A stretch of 64,000 bases of DNA. Source: Patulibacter minatonensis DSM 18081. Its GTDB lineage: Bacteria > Actinomycetota > Thermoleophilia > Solirubrobacterales > Solirubrobacteraceae. This document shows, piece after piece, positions 46,745 to 55,230 of this stretch. Both the position numbers and the translations under genes were made by a program. The notes under the pieces were generated by a model, which worked only from the letters and a program-made list of their open reading frames with translations, had not been told where the DNA came from and searched no databases. How positions within the stretch are numbered: position 1 is the stretch's first letter; every line of letters starts with the position of its first letter. Location: assembly GCF_000519325.1 (NCBI RefSeq), contig NZ_KI912613.1, positions 2,207,261 to 2,271,260 of the forward strand, in the 5' to 3' direction.

Positions 46745-46819
46745 ATGTCCCGCCGCATGACGCTCTGCGCGATCTTCCCGTACGCGGCCGCGCTGGTCGC
46801 GTTCGCGCTCGGCGCCTGA
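46745..46819 (+). CDS. Small single-pass membrane peptide (24 aa)
   Basis: A 25-codon ORF encodes MSRRMTLCAIFPYAAALVAF followed by ALGA. Two N-terminal arginines are followed by a hydrophobic helix, the layout of a small membrane protein with the N terminus inside. Evidence for a gene is the TAGCCT box seven bases upstream, G/C-ending codons throughout, and its place in an otherwise empty 277-base gap. No homologue is known to me; function unknown. It could also regulate the AIM24-like gene that follows. Confidence 0.5.
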   Translation: MSRRMTLCAIFPYAAALVAFALGA

Positions 46820-46951
46820 CGGGACGCCGCCGCTGCTCCGGATTCGTCACGAACCCGTGAAGGTCCCGGCCTCCGGGGGTCGGGTCGCGGACCCGCGTAT
46901 AGGGTCGTCCGACGCGCACCCGCGCCCCTCGATCACGACCCGGAGTCCACC

Positions 46952-47632
46952 ATGGACGTCACCGTCCGCCACGCCCCGAGCTTCGCCGTCGCCCGCCTGA
47001 ACCTGGCGTCCGGCGAGTCCCTGAACGCCGAGTCCGGGGCCATGATGGCGACCTCGGCGGGGGTCGAGATCGAGGCGAAGATGCGGGGTGGCCTCAAGGG
47101 CGCCTTCAAGCGCAGCGTGCTGGGCGGCGAGTCGGTCTTCGTCACGAAGTTCACGGCCCCGTCGCAGGGCGGCTGGGTCGACGTCGCCGCACGGCTGCCC
47201 GGCGACGTCGTCGTGCTCCCCGTCCACGGGGCGCTCAGCGTCGCCCGGGGCGGGTACCTCGCGGCGGACGAGGGCGTCGACATCGACGCGAAGTGGGGCG
47301 GCCTGAAGAACCTGGCCGGCGGCGAGGGCGGGTTCCTCGTCCGCGTGCAGGGCGAGGGCCAGGTCGTGGTGGCCGCCTACGGCGCGATCGACGTCGTCGA
47401 GCTGCAGGCCGGCGAGTCGTTCGTCCTCGACTCCGGGCACATGGTCGCCTACGAGGACGGCGTCGAGATGCAGCTCCGCCGCGCGGCGTCCGGCGGGCTG
47501 ATCCAGTCGGCCAAGAGCGGCGAGGGCCTCGTCTTCGAGTTCACGGGGCCGGGCCGGGTCTGGACGCAGAGCCGCAACCCGGGCGAGTTCATCGGCTGGC
47601 TGACGGCCGAGCTGCCGTTCTCGCGGGGCTGA
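46952..47632 (+). CDS. AIM24 family protein
   Basis: The 226-residue cytoplasmic protein is a TIGR00266/AIM24 domain, a bacterial family named after a yeast mitochondrial protein, with a beta-helix-like fold. Signatures are GESLNAESGAMMATSAGVEI, GGLKGAFKRSVLGGESVFVT, LPGDVVVLPVHGALSVARGG and SFVLDSGHMVAYEDGVEMQL. Members often occur with TerD or PspA-type envelope-stress genes, but the molecular role is unknown. The ATG follows a CCGGAG ribosome site. A TATAGG box is present about 50 bases upstream (46898-46903). Confidence 0.9.
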   Translation: MDVTVRHAPSFAVARLNLASGESLNAESGAMMATSAGVEIEAKMRGGLKGAFKRSVLGGESVFVTKFTAPSQGGWVDVAARLPGDVVVLPVHGALSVARGGYLAADEGVDIDAKWGGLKNLAGGEGGFLVRVQGEGQVVVAAYGAIDVVELQAGESFVLDSGHMVAYEDGVEMQLRRAASGGLIQSAKSGEGLVFEFTGPGRVWTQSRNPGEFIGWLTAELPFSRG

Positions 47633-47780
47633 TCCGGGCCCGGGACCCCGCCCGGGCACGCTCCACCTCGGGATCCACCCGCTGGTGGATGGCGTTCCGC
47701 CGCCCGGATCGTCAGCATGCGCCGCGCCCTTCGTGCGTGCGCGCCGGGGCACGCGTCAGATCCCCGAGGAGCACCCCGCG

Positions 47781-50618
47781 ATGCATCGTTCAGCACCACC
47801 GACCGGCGGGCTCGCCGTCGGCCTCCGTCCCGTGCGCCGTCCAGCGGCCGGGCGCCCGGCCCGCCGGGCGGTCCCGGCGCTGCTGCTGGTCCTCGTCGCG
47901 CTCGTCCTGCAGGTCGGCGCGACCCCGGCGCACGCCGCCGAGCCGCCGAACCAGAACGACCCGTGTTCCCGCGCCGGCCGCGACAGCTGCGGCACCACCG
48001 GCGTCGGGGCGTACAAGACGTACAAGTTCGGGGTCCGCTGGTTCGGCAACTACCGGGGCGCGATCCCGGACGTGAGCCTCCCGGCGTGGTGCATCGACCT
48101 GCGGTTCTGGTACCCGTCCGCGAAGTTCGGCTACGCCAAGCGCAGCACCGCCGGCCTGCGCAGCAAGGAGGGCAAGACCCTCTCGGCCGCCGAGCTCCGG
48201 CAGATGTCGTGGGCGATCTGGAACAAGGGCCGCAGCGGCTCGAAGTCCCAGACGGGCGCCGTGATGCTCTACGTCCACAGCCTGATGGGCGACGGCGCCC
48301 CGGGCGAGGTCGACCCGAGGGCGATCGGCGTGAAGGGCACCTACGACCGGATCGTGCGCGACGCCAAGACGTTCGCGGGCCCGTACAAGATCGATCTGAA
48401 GACCGCCGCGAAGGCCACGGCGGGTGACAAGGTGACCGCGAAGGTCCGCGTCCTGGCGGCCTCGGGCCGCGCGGTGCCGGGCGTGACGCTCAGCCTCGCG
48501 GGCTCCGACGGCGCGACCGGCCTGCCCGCGCAGGTGAAGACCGGCTCCGACGGGTCCGCCACCGTGGCCGGGACCGCCGACGACGTGAAGAACGGCCTGC
48601 GCCTGAAGGTCGCGGCCCAGGGCCTCGCCGCCAACGCGCCGGACCTCTACGTCCCGACGAAGGGCGCCGCCGCCCGCAGCGGCCAGCGCCTGGTCGTCCC
48701 CGCGTCGGCCACGGTGCAGGCGGAGGCCACCACGGCGGTCGCCCCGGCGCAGATCAAGGTCGCCACGGCCGCGACGCCCGCGGCGATCCTGCTCGGCGAG
48801 CAGAACCGCGACACCGTCACGCTCTCCGGCGCCCCCGCCTCGTGGAAGGGGCAGGTCACGGTCCGGGCCTACGGCCCGACCCGCACCCCGGAGGAGCTCC
48901 GCTGCGACGCGCCTCCGGTCGCCGAGGTCACGTACACGGCCGGCGTCGGTGCGACCCCCGCGCCGCCGATCACCCCGACCGCACCCGGCTGGTACGGCTA
49001 CCAGGTGACGGTGGCGGGGACCCCGGAGGTCCTCGGGACGACCACGCCGTGCGCGGTCCCGGAGGAGCGCTTCCGGGTCGAGGTCCAGCCGGCCGTGCGC
49101 ACGGAGGTCAGCTCGACCGTCGCCGAACCCGGCGTCGCGCTGAGCGACAAGGCGTTCGTCACCGGCCTGTCCGGCGAGTCCGCGACGGTCGGGGCCAAGC
49201 TCTACGGCCCGTACCCGACCCGCGAGGGCATGACCTGCACCGACACCCCGGCGTGGCAGGGCTCGTTCACGGCCCCCGGTGACGGCACCTACCTGACCGA
49301 CCCGGTCATGCTGAGCGTCCCGGGCTACTACACGTACCGCGAGGACATCCCGGCCCAGGGCTTCGTCCGCGCGTTCCAGGCCCCGTGCGGTGAGGCGTCG
49401 GAGACGTCGATCGTCCGCGGCGCCCCGCAGGTCACGACGAAGATCAGCAGCCAGGACACCGCGGTCGGCAGCGAGGTCACGGACACCGCGGTCGTCACGG
49501 GGCTCGGCAAGCTCGCGGCGACGGTGAACGTCGAGCTGTGGGGGCCGTACCCGACGAAGGCGGCGATGACCTGCCAGGGCACGCCGTTCTGGACGGGCAC
49601 CGTGGCGGCCAACGGCGACGGCAGCTACGTCACCGCGCCGGTCAAGCTCGACCGCGCCGGCTACTACACGTACCGCGAGTCGATCGCGCCGACCGAGGCC
49701 TTCGCCGGCACGCAGACCGCGTGCGGCGAGGAGGCCGAGACCACGATCGCCCGCGCCGTCCCGAAGGTCGTGACGAAGGTCTCCGCCCCGGTGATCAAGC
49801 CGGGCACGTCGATCTTCGACCGCCTCCAGGTCACCGGCCTGGGGGCGACCCCGGCGAACGTCGAGGTCGAGCTGTTCGGCCCGTTCCACACCCGCGCGTC
49901 GATCCGCTGCACCGGCACGCCGTTCTGGAAGGGCACCGTCGCCGTCAAGGGCGACGGGAACTACGAGACCCCGAAGGTCGCCGTCCCGAAGGCCGGCTTC
50001 TACACCTACCGCGAGCGCATCGTGGGCTCCGAGTCGACGACCGGCACGGAGACCGCATGCGCCGAGGAGGCCGAGACCGCCCTGGCGCAGCCGCTGATCC
50101 CGACGGGCGGGACGCGCGCTGCGAACGGGAAGCCCGCGACGACCGACCCGGCGACGGACGCCACGAAGTCCGACGGCGGCTCGCGCCCGACGTCGGTCAC
50201 GCTGTCCCGCCTGAACGTGCGCGCGGCGATCACGCCGGTCGCGATCGACCTCGGTGACGGCTCGCTCCACGTCCCGAACGACATCAAGCGCGCCGGCTGG
50301 TGGGCCGACGGCGCGTCGCCCGGATCGAAGGCCGGCTCGACGCTGATCGCCGGGCACATCGACAGCGCGAAGCGCGGGGCGGGCGCGTTCTTCCGCCTCA
50401 ACCGGGCGCGCCGCGGCGACTCCGTGCAGGTCAAGAGCCTCGACGGGAAGACCCACAGCTACCGGGTCACGAACGTCCGACGGGTGCTCAAGGCGAAGCT
50501 GCCGGCGAGCATCTTCAGCCGGACGGGCGCGCCCCGCCTGGAGCTCGTCACGTGCGGCGGGCCGTTCGCGAACGGCCACTACCGCGACAACGTGATCGTG
50601 ACGGCGGTGCCGCGGTAG
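47781..50618 (+). CDS. Large exported class F sortase with repeated ectodomains
   Basis: The 945-residue protein has a signal peptide (ALLLVLVALVLQVGATPAHA), then a domain with LPAWCIDLRFWYPSAKFGYA and QMSWAIWNKGRSGSKSQTGA that loosely resembles Cys-containing thioester or adhesin domains. An Ig-like domain and about four repeats of about 111 residues follow, each with a form of VELWGPYPTKAAMTC, GDGSYVTAPVKL and YYTYRE; three of them start near 49090, 49425 and 49755. The C-terminal class F sortase domain has His859 in IAGHIDSA, Cys925 in ELVTCGG and Arg935 in HYRDNV. Sortases normally are single domains; such a fusion suggests a surface-assembly role. The ATG follows GAGGAGCAC. Confidence 0.85.
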   Translation: MHRSAPPTGGLAVGLRPVRRPAAGRPARRAVPALLLVLVALVLQVGATPAHAAEPPNQNDPCSRAGRDSCGTTGVGAYKTYKFGVRWFGNYRGAIPDVSLPAWCIDLRFWYPSAKFGYAKRSTAGLRSKEGKTLSAAELRQMSWAIWNKGRSGSKSQTGAVMLYVHSLMGDGAPGEVDPRAIGVKGTYDRIVRDAKTFAGPYKIDLKTAAKATAGDKVTAKVRVLAASGRAVPGVTLSLAGSDGATGLPAQVKTGSDGSATVAGTADDVKNGLRLKVAAQGLAANAPDLYVPTKGAAARSGQRLVVPASATVQAEATTAVAPAQIKVATAATPAAILLGEQNRDTVTLSGAPASWKGQVTVRAYGPTRTPEELRCDAPPVAEVTYTAGVGATPAPPITPTAPGWYGYQVTVAGTPEVLGTTTPCAVPEERFRVEVQPAVRTEVSSTVAEPGVALSDKAFVTGLSGESATVGAKLYGPYPTREGMTCTDTPAWQGSFTAPGDGTYLTDPVMLSVPGYYTYREDIPAQGFVRAFQAPCGEASETSIVRGAPQVTTKISSQDTAVGSEVTDTAVVTGLGKLAATVNVELWGPYPTKAAMTCQGTPFWTGTVAANGDGSYVTAPVKLDRAGYYTYRESIAPTEAFAGTQTACGEEAETTIARAVPKVVTKVSAPVIKPGTSIFDRLQVTGLGATPANVEVELFGPFHTRASIRCTGTPFWKGTVAVKGDGNYETPKVAVPKAGFYTYRERIVGSESTTGTETACAEEAETALAQPLIPTGGTRAANGKPATTDPATDATKSDGGSRPTSVTLSRLNVRAAITPVAIDLGDGSLHVPNDIKRAGWWADGASPGSKAGSTLIAGHIDSAKRGAGAFFRLNRARRGDSVQVKSLDGKTHSYRVTNVRRVLKAKLPASIFSRTGAPRLELVTCGGPFANGHYRDNVIVTAVPR

Positions 50619-50660
50619 GGGGCGGCCGGCCCTGAGGGGCCGGCCGGTCGACGCCTGCTC

Positions 50661-50695
50661 GTCGAGTTGTGTCCGCTCAGGGGACACAACTCGAC
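50661..50695. terminator. Bidirectional terminator: 14-bp perfect hairpin
   Basis: A perfect 14-base stem (50661-50674 with 50682-50695, GTCGAGTTGTGTCC) has the loop GCTCAGG between converging sortase and hemQ genes. The stem is A/T-richer than surrounding DNA, so it may be a conserved terminator element of this lineage. A smaller stem (GCCGGCC) precedes it. Confidence 0.75.
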
Positions 50696-50712
50696 CCGGA
50701 CGGGCCGGCCGC

Positions 50713-51393
50713 CTACGGCAGGTCGGCGACGACGTCCACCAGCGGCTTCTTGATGCCGGTGATGAACGGGAGCTCCTCGCGCGTGTGCCGGCGGGCGTCG
50801 GCGCCGCGGAGGTCGCGCATGAGGTCGACGATCCGCTCGAGCTCGTCGGCCTCGAAGGCCAGGAGCCATTCGTAGTCGTTGAGGGCGAACGCGCTGATGG
50901 TGTTGGCGCGGACGTCCTTGTAGCCGGCGGCCATCATGCCGTGCTCGCGCAGCATCTTCGAGCGCTCGGCGGGCTCGAGCAGGTACCACTCCAGCGACCG
51001 CACGAACGGGTAGACCGAGAGGTACTTCTTCGGGTCGGTGCCCTCGAGGTACGCCGGGATGTGGCTCTTGTTGAACTCGGCCTCGCGGTGCACGCCGATC
51101 GACGTCCACCACGGGTCGAGCGCCTGCCCGAGCTTCGTGCGATTGAACGCGACGAGCGCGTCCTGCAGCGCGTCGGCGCTCGGGCCGATCAGCCACAGCA
51201 GCACGTCGACCTCGGCCCGGAACCCGACCGTCGAGTACGCGCCGCGCAGGATCGCGTCGCCGCCGGTGATCGCGGCCTCGGCGTCGGCGGCGAGCTGCTC
51301 GCGGCCGTCCTGGTCGACCCGACGGTGCCCGCGCGCCGCCTTGAACGACGCGTACATCGCGTACAGGTTCGTGTGGTCCGTCTGCGTGCTCAT
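50713..51393 (-). CDS. hemQ: Coproheme decarboxylase (HemQ), actinobacterial type
   Basis: The 226-residue enzyme of the chlorite-dismutase superfamily finishes haem b synthesis in Gram-positive bacteria by oxidative decarboxylation of coproheme. Actinobacterial HemQ landmarks are VDVLLWLIGPSADALQDAL, the Tyr region PKKYLSVYPFVRSLEWYLL (putative radical Tyr), MLREHGMMAAGYKDVRANTI and AFALNDYEWLLAFEADELER, with His residues in REHG and RRHTREELPF. The true distal residues differ from chlorite dismutase, arguing against that activity. The ATG is eight bases after a TATCGT box (51402-51407 on this strand), so a longer reading to 51459 is less likely. Confidence 0.9.
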   Translation of the reverse strand: MSTQTDHTNLYAMYASFKAARGHRRVDQDGREQLAADAEAAITGGDAILRGAYSTVGFRAEVDVLLWLIGPSADALQDALVAFNRTKLGQALDPWWTSIGVHREAEFNKSHIPAYLEGTDPKKYLSVYPFVRSLEWYLLEPAERSKMLREHGMMAAGYKDVRANTISAFALNDYEWLLAFEADELERIVDLMRDLRGADARRHTREELPFITGIKKPLVDVVADLP

Positions 51394-51401
51394 CGCGGGC
51401 G

Positions 51402-51407
51402 ACGATA
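51402..51407 (-). promoter_or_regulatory. Candidate -10 box TATCGT of hemQ
   Basis: On the minus strand TATCGT is eight bases before the hemQ ATG at 51393, supporting this start over upstream in-frame readings. Confidence 0.45.
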
Positions 51408-51648
51408 GCGGCGTGGCGAACCCTGGCGGCGGGCCGAGCCGCGGAGCCCTCGGGTGCATCGCCGCCGCGGCCCGTCCACCGGCGGACGTGTGACCACGTC
51501 GTGAAGCCGGCCGCGAGGCGTGGAGCGACGAGCGGCGAGGTGCCAGGATCGGGGTGGCGCCGACGGAAGGCCCACCCGCGCCGGACCCGGCGCGTCGGGG
51601 TCCCCGCCGTCGCGATCCCCCCAGAAACGCACACCGCGGAGTTCCCCC

Positions 51649-54249
51649 GTGACTCGGAAGTCGTCATCCCGCCGCGGCCGGCAGGCCGCGGACGCGCCCG
51701 CCCGGTCCGTCATCGAACGGCCGCCCACCCTCGAGGAGCTCGGAGCCGGTCCGCCGGCCGCGACCCCGCCGCCGACCCGCTCCCAGCGTCGCCAGATGCT
51801 GCTGGCGGCCGTCGCCGGGGTGGCGGTCTTCGGCGCCGGTGGGCCGGCGGTCGCCGGCCCGACCGCCTCGGCCGCGGACCCGGGCCCCGAGCAGGCGGAC
51901 GTCCCGCGCGCGGGCGTGCCGTCGGCGAAGGCCCGGTGGTGCGGCGTCCCGTTCGTCGTCGCCGCGCGGCCGATCGCGTGCCTGCCCACCCACGACGGCC
52001 CCCGCGGCTCCGCGGACGGGGGGTCGTCGGACGGCGCACCCGGTACGGGCGACGGTCCGCCCGCGGGAACGGTCGTCCCGGGAGGCTCCGGCACGCCACC
52101 CGTCGACCGGCCGTCGTCGGCGGACGGCGGGGCCCCCGACCTCGTCGGGGACCCGGATCACCGGTCGACGACCGCGCCGCCGGTCCCGGACGCCGCGGCC
52201 ACGCCGGACGACCGCCCGTCCGACGCCGTCGACGGGCCGTGGACGGCACCGGCCGAGGTGCAGCCGGCTGCACCAGCCGATGAGCAGCCCGCCGCGCCCG
52301 CCGAGGGGCAGCCCGCCGCGCCGGACGATGAACAGCCCGCCGCGCCGGACAACCCTGCCCCGAACGCGATCGGTGGTCCGGACGACCGGCCGTCGACGGC
52401 TCCGGCCGCGGGGCAGCCCGCCGCGCCGGACGACTCCACGCCGAACGCGGTCGGTGGTCCGGACGACCGGCCGTCGACGGCCCCGGCCGACGAGCAGCCG
52501 GCCGCACCGGATGACCGGGCGCCGAATGCGATCGGTGGTCCGGACGACCGGCCGTCGACCACCCCGGCCGACGACCAGCCGGCGGCGCCGGACGACTCCA
52601 CGCCGGACGCGATCGGCGGTCCGGACGACAGGCCGTCGACCACCCCGGCCGGCGACCGGTCGGCCGCGCCGGACGATCGCGCGCCCAACGCGATCGGCGG
52701 ACCCGACGACCGGCCGTCGGCGACCGCCGCCGGAGCGGAGGACCCCTCGGACCGCGGCTACCAGGTCGGTGCGACGGCCTTCGACGGGTTCGGGCTCGGA
52801 GGACGCGTCGCGTTCAACGACGATCGCGTCGCGTTCACCGGCATCGTCGGCGTCGGGACGGGTGCGTCGGTCACCGCGGGCGTCGCCGACGTCCCGACCG
52901 AGAACAGCGTCGGGATCCGCGGCCGCGCGTCGCAGAACGTGCCAGGGACCCCGCTGTCCGTCGGCGTCGAGGGGGAGCTCGGGACCGACGGCTTCACGGG
53001 CACGGTGCTGGGGAACGGCAGGACGGGCAACCCGCTGTCCCACGGTCAGGTCGCCGGCTCGATGCACGTCGCCCCGGACGGCACGGTGAGCTTCTCCCAC
53101 ACCGAGGCCGGGCGCTACAGCTGGTCGTCCGAGCTGTCGGCCTCGCTCACGGGCACGGTGGTCGTGGACCGCGAGACCGTCGAGGCGCCGTTCCGCGCGC
53201 TCGGCGAGGCGGAGCTCGCGAAGGCCGAGGCGAACAAGGCGATGGGCGACGCCGTGGTCGGCGCGATCGGCTCCGGCTTCTCCTCGCTCGGCTCGGCGAT
53301 CAGCGGGGCCTTCAGCCCGGATCCCGGACCGGAGGCCCCGACCGCGGACGTCGACGCGATGGGAGGCGGCGTCGGCACCTACGGCGCACCAGACGACGCC
53401 TCGACCTCGAGCCGCTCGGCCCCGGGCGACGAGCGCGGGACGGTCACGGGCAACGTCGCGAACGCGCCGTCGACGTCGAGCCGCTCGGAGCCGGGCGACG
53501 AGCGCGGGACCGAGACCGGCAACGTTGCGAACGCCCCGACGACGGCGACGAACGCGGGGGACTCCGACACCGGCTCGACCGCGGACGTCGACGCGATGGG
53601 GAACAGCGTCGGCACGAGCTACGGCTCGTCCGACGCCGACGCGTCCGCCGCGGGACCCTCCTCCACGGACTCCTCGTCGAGCCGGTCGGATCCCGGTGAC
53701 GAGCGGGGCACCGACACGGGCAACGTCGCGAACGCCCCGTCCTCGGACGCCGGGTCGCCCTCCGCGTCGGGTTCGGCCGCCTCGGAGTCCGACGACGGCC
53801 GCGGCGGGGACACCGGGAACGCGTCGAATGCGTCCTCGTCCGGGTCCTCGTCGTCCTCCGGGTCCTCGGGGTCGTCGTCCTCCGGTTCGGGGTCGTCGTC
53901 CTCCGGCTCGGGCTCCTCGTCCTCCTCGGACGCGGGGTCCGACGACGGGCGCGGTGGGGACACCGGGAACGCGTCGAACGCCTCGTCGTCCGGACCTTCC
54001 GGTTCGTCGTCCTCGGGCTCGGGCTCGGGCTCGTCGTCCTCCTCGGACGCGGGCTCCTACGACGGGCGAGGCGGGGACACCGGCAACGCGTCGAACGCGT
54101 CGTCCGGCTCCTCGTCGTCCTCCGGCTCCTCCGGGTCGTCCGGTTCTTCCTCGTCCTCGTCCTCCTCGGACGCGGGCTCCGACGACGGGCGGGGCGGGGA
54201 CACCGGGAACGCGGCGAACGCGTCCACCGGCGGTGGCGGCGGCTGGTAG
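51649..54249 (+). CDS. Exported low-complexity repeat protein
   Basis: From the GTG at 51649 the protein is 866 residues. It has a Tat-like or ordinary signal region (SQRRQMLLAAVAGVAVFGAG), a Pro/Ala/Asp linker with five 27-residue repeats (units near GGPDDRPSTAPADEQPAAPD; the DNA period is exactly 81 bases from 52371), a beta-rich domain of about 150 residues (DRGYQVGATAFDGFGLGGRV onward), and a Ser/Asp/Gly tail with at least five copies of a DDGRGGDTGNASNASS-like motif. It is probably a cell-surface or secreted structural protein. The GTG has a GCGGAG ribosome site; longer upstream frames are open by composition only. The reverse strand also holds a long open frame, a shadow of the repeats. 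Confidence 0.72.
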   Translation: MTRKSSSRRGRQAADAPARSVIERPPTLEELGAGPPAATPPPTRSQRRQMLLAAVAGVAVFGAGGPAVAGPTASAADPGPEQADVPRAGVPSAKARWCGVPFVVAARPIACLPTHDGPRGSADGGSSDGAPGTGDGPPAGTVVPGGSGTPPVDRPSSADGGAPDLVGDPDHRSTTAPPVPDAAATPDDRPSDAVDGPWTAPAEVQPAAPADEQPAAPAEGQPAAPDDEQPAAPDNPAPNAIGGPDDRPSTAPAAGQPAAPDDSTPNAVGGPDDRPSTAPADEQPAAPDDRAPNAIGGPDDRPSTTPADDQPAAPDDSTPDAIGGPDDRPSTTPAGDRSAAPDDRAPNAIGGPDDRPSATAAGAEDPSDRGYQVGATAFDGFGLGGRVAFNDDRVAFTGIVGVGTGASVTAGVADVPTENSVGIRGRASQNVPGTPLSVGVEGELGTDGFTGTVLGNGRTGNPLSHGQVAGSMHVAPDGTVSFSHTEAGRYSWSSELSASLTGTVVVDRETVEAPFRALGEAELAKAEANKAMGDAVVGAIGSGFSSLGSAISGAFSPDPGPEAPTADVDAMGGGVGTYGAPDDASTSSRSAPGDERGTVTGNVANAPSTSSRSEPGDERGTETGNVANAPTTATNAGDSDTGSTADVDAMGNSVGTSYGSSDADASAAGPSSTDSSSSRSDPGDERGTDTGNVANAPSSDAGSPSASGSAASESDDGRGGDTGNASNASSSGSSSSSGSSGSSSSGSGSSSSGSGSSSSSDAGSDDGRGGDTGNASNASSSGPSGSSSSGSGSGSSSSSDAGSYDGRGGDTGNASNASSGSSSSSGSSGSSGSSSSSSSSDAGSDDGRGGDTGNAANASTGGGGGW

Positions 54250-54257
54250 CGGTCCGC

Positions 54258-54281
54258 GGCGGGCGGTGGGTGCCGCCCGCC
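54258..54281 (+). terminator. Terminator hairpin after the repeat protein gene
   Basis: A perfect nine-base stem (54258-54266 with 54273-54281, GGCGGGCGG) has the loop TGGGTG, eight bases after the stop codon. Confidence 0.6.
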
Positions 54282-54390
54282 GCGCGCCGGACACCGGTCC
54301 GGCGCACGATCGGCGGCGCCACACCTCCGCGGTGCCGGAGCCCCGACGGGCGCTCCGGACGGTGCGCCGTCCTCCCGGGGTCGCGCGCAG

Positions 54391-54462
54391 TGGGCCGCCT
54401 GGGACTCGAACCCAGAACCACGGGCTTAAAAGGCCCTTGCTCTACCATTGAGCTAGCAGCCC
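54391..54462 (-). tRNA. tRNA-Lys (UUU)
   Basis: The 72-base tRNA folds on the minus strand: acceptor GGGCTGC/GCGGCCC with discriminator A, D arm GCTC-AATGGTA-GAGC, anticodon loop CTTTTAA (anticodon UUU) and T arm CTGGG-TTCGAGT-CCCAG. The first pair of the anticodon stem is an A.G mismatch. The CCA end is not encoded. Confidence 0.95.
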
Positions 54463-54664
54463 CCGACGGCGAAGGGTACCCACGGCGGGGGCAGGGCGCA
54501 CCTCCGCGACGCCCGCGGGCCGCCCGTCAGGGACGCCGATCCAGACCCCTCCGGGCGCGTGGTCCCCGGACGAGCCCCGTGCCCGCCGCCCGGACGCTCG
54601 AGACCCCGGCGTCGGTGCGCACCGACACAGCATGCCGCGCCCGGCGCACGGGTAGCCACGGCCC

Positions 54665-54961
54665 ATGGGCAGCTCCGACATCCCCGCCGGCGACGACGCC
54701 GAGATCCGCCGCATCGAACGCGAGCGCGAGGCCAACCGGCCGCTCGAAGAGGCCGGGGAGGGCGAGTCCGAGGGCTTCGAGCTCGCCGAGGAGGCGCTGG
54801 TCGAGAACGCGTCGCACGGCGACGAGCACGGCACCGCGAAGATCACGCGCGACGCCCGCACGGGGGAGGACCTCGGAGGTGCCCCCGACGAGGAGCTGTA
54901 CGGCGAGGCCGACGAGGAGGCCCCGGCGGACCTCGGCCCTGGCACCGACGCGGACGCCTGA
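54665..54961 (+). CDS. Small acidic hypothetical protein
   Basis: The 98-residue, strongly acidic soluble protein begins MGSSDIPAGDDAEIRRIERE and contains GEGESEGFELAEEALVENAS, a segment I recall from small conserved actinobacterial proteins of unknown function (possibly DUF5709-like). No TM or enzyme motif is present. A TAGCCA box stands six bases before the ATG. It lies between the two tRNA genes; transcription is opposite to tRNA-Lys and in line with tRNA-Glu. Function unknown. Confidence 0.72.
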   Translation: MGSSDIPAGDDAEIRRIEREREANRPLEEAGEGESEGFELAEEALVENASHGDEHGTAKITRDARTGEDLGGAPDEELYGEADEEAPADLGPGTDADA

Positions 54962-55026
54962 CCGACGCCGGGGCGCGCCCGGCACCTCGGTCCCGGCGAT
55001 CCCGTTCTACACTTCCCGGGCGACCT

Positions 55027-55098
55027 GCCCCCATGGTGTAGCGGTTAGCACGCCAGCCTTTCACGCTGGTAGCGAGAGTTCGATTCTCTCTGGGGGTA
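55027..55098 (+). tRNA. tRNA-Glu (UUC)
   Basis: The 72-base tRNA has acceptor GCCCCCA/TGGGGGT, D arm GTGT-AGCGGTTA-GCAC, anticodon stem CCAGC/GCTGG around CTTTCAC (anticodon UUC) and T arm GAGAG-TTCGATT-CTCTC, with discriminator A. CCA is not encoded. No duplicated tRNA end (att site) was found downstream. Confidence 0.97.
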
Positions 55099-55150
55099 CT
55101 CGAGGCGGGCGTTTCACCTCGAACCTCGTCCTCGAGACCGGAGGTTGCGC

Positions 55151-55181
55151 ACCGGTTCGCCGAAGAGGATCCTGAACCGGT
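55151..55181 (+). promoter_or_regulatory. Inverted repeat upstream of the NUDIX gene (possible operator)
   Basis: ACCGGTTC (55151-55158) and GAACCGGT (55174-55181) form an eight-base inverted repeat with a 15-base spacer, 50 bases before the NUDIX gene. The surrounding 131-base gap after tRNA-Glu is less G+C-rich than average. It could be an operator or a leader hairpin. Confidence 0.35.
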
Positions 55182-55230
55182 CGGAGGTGGAGCGTCGCCA
55201 CGGCGTTCGTCGAACCTCTCGAACACCGAC

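Noticed and set aside
51664-54324. Leftward open frame of 886 codons
   Set aside because: It mirrors the repeats of the rightward surface-protein gene and has an arginine/glycine-rich composition with no domain.
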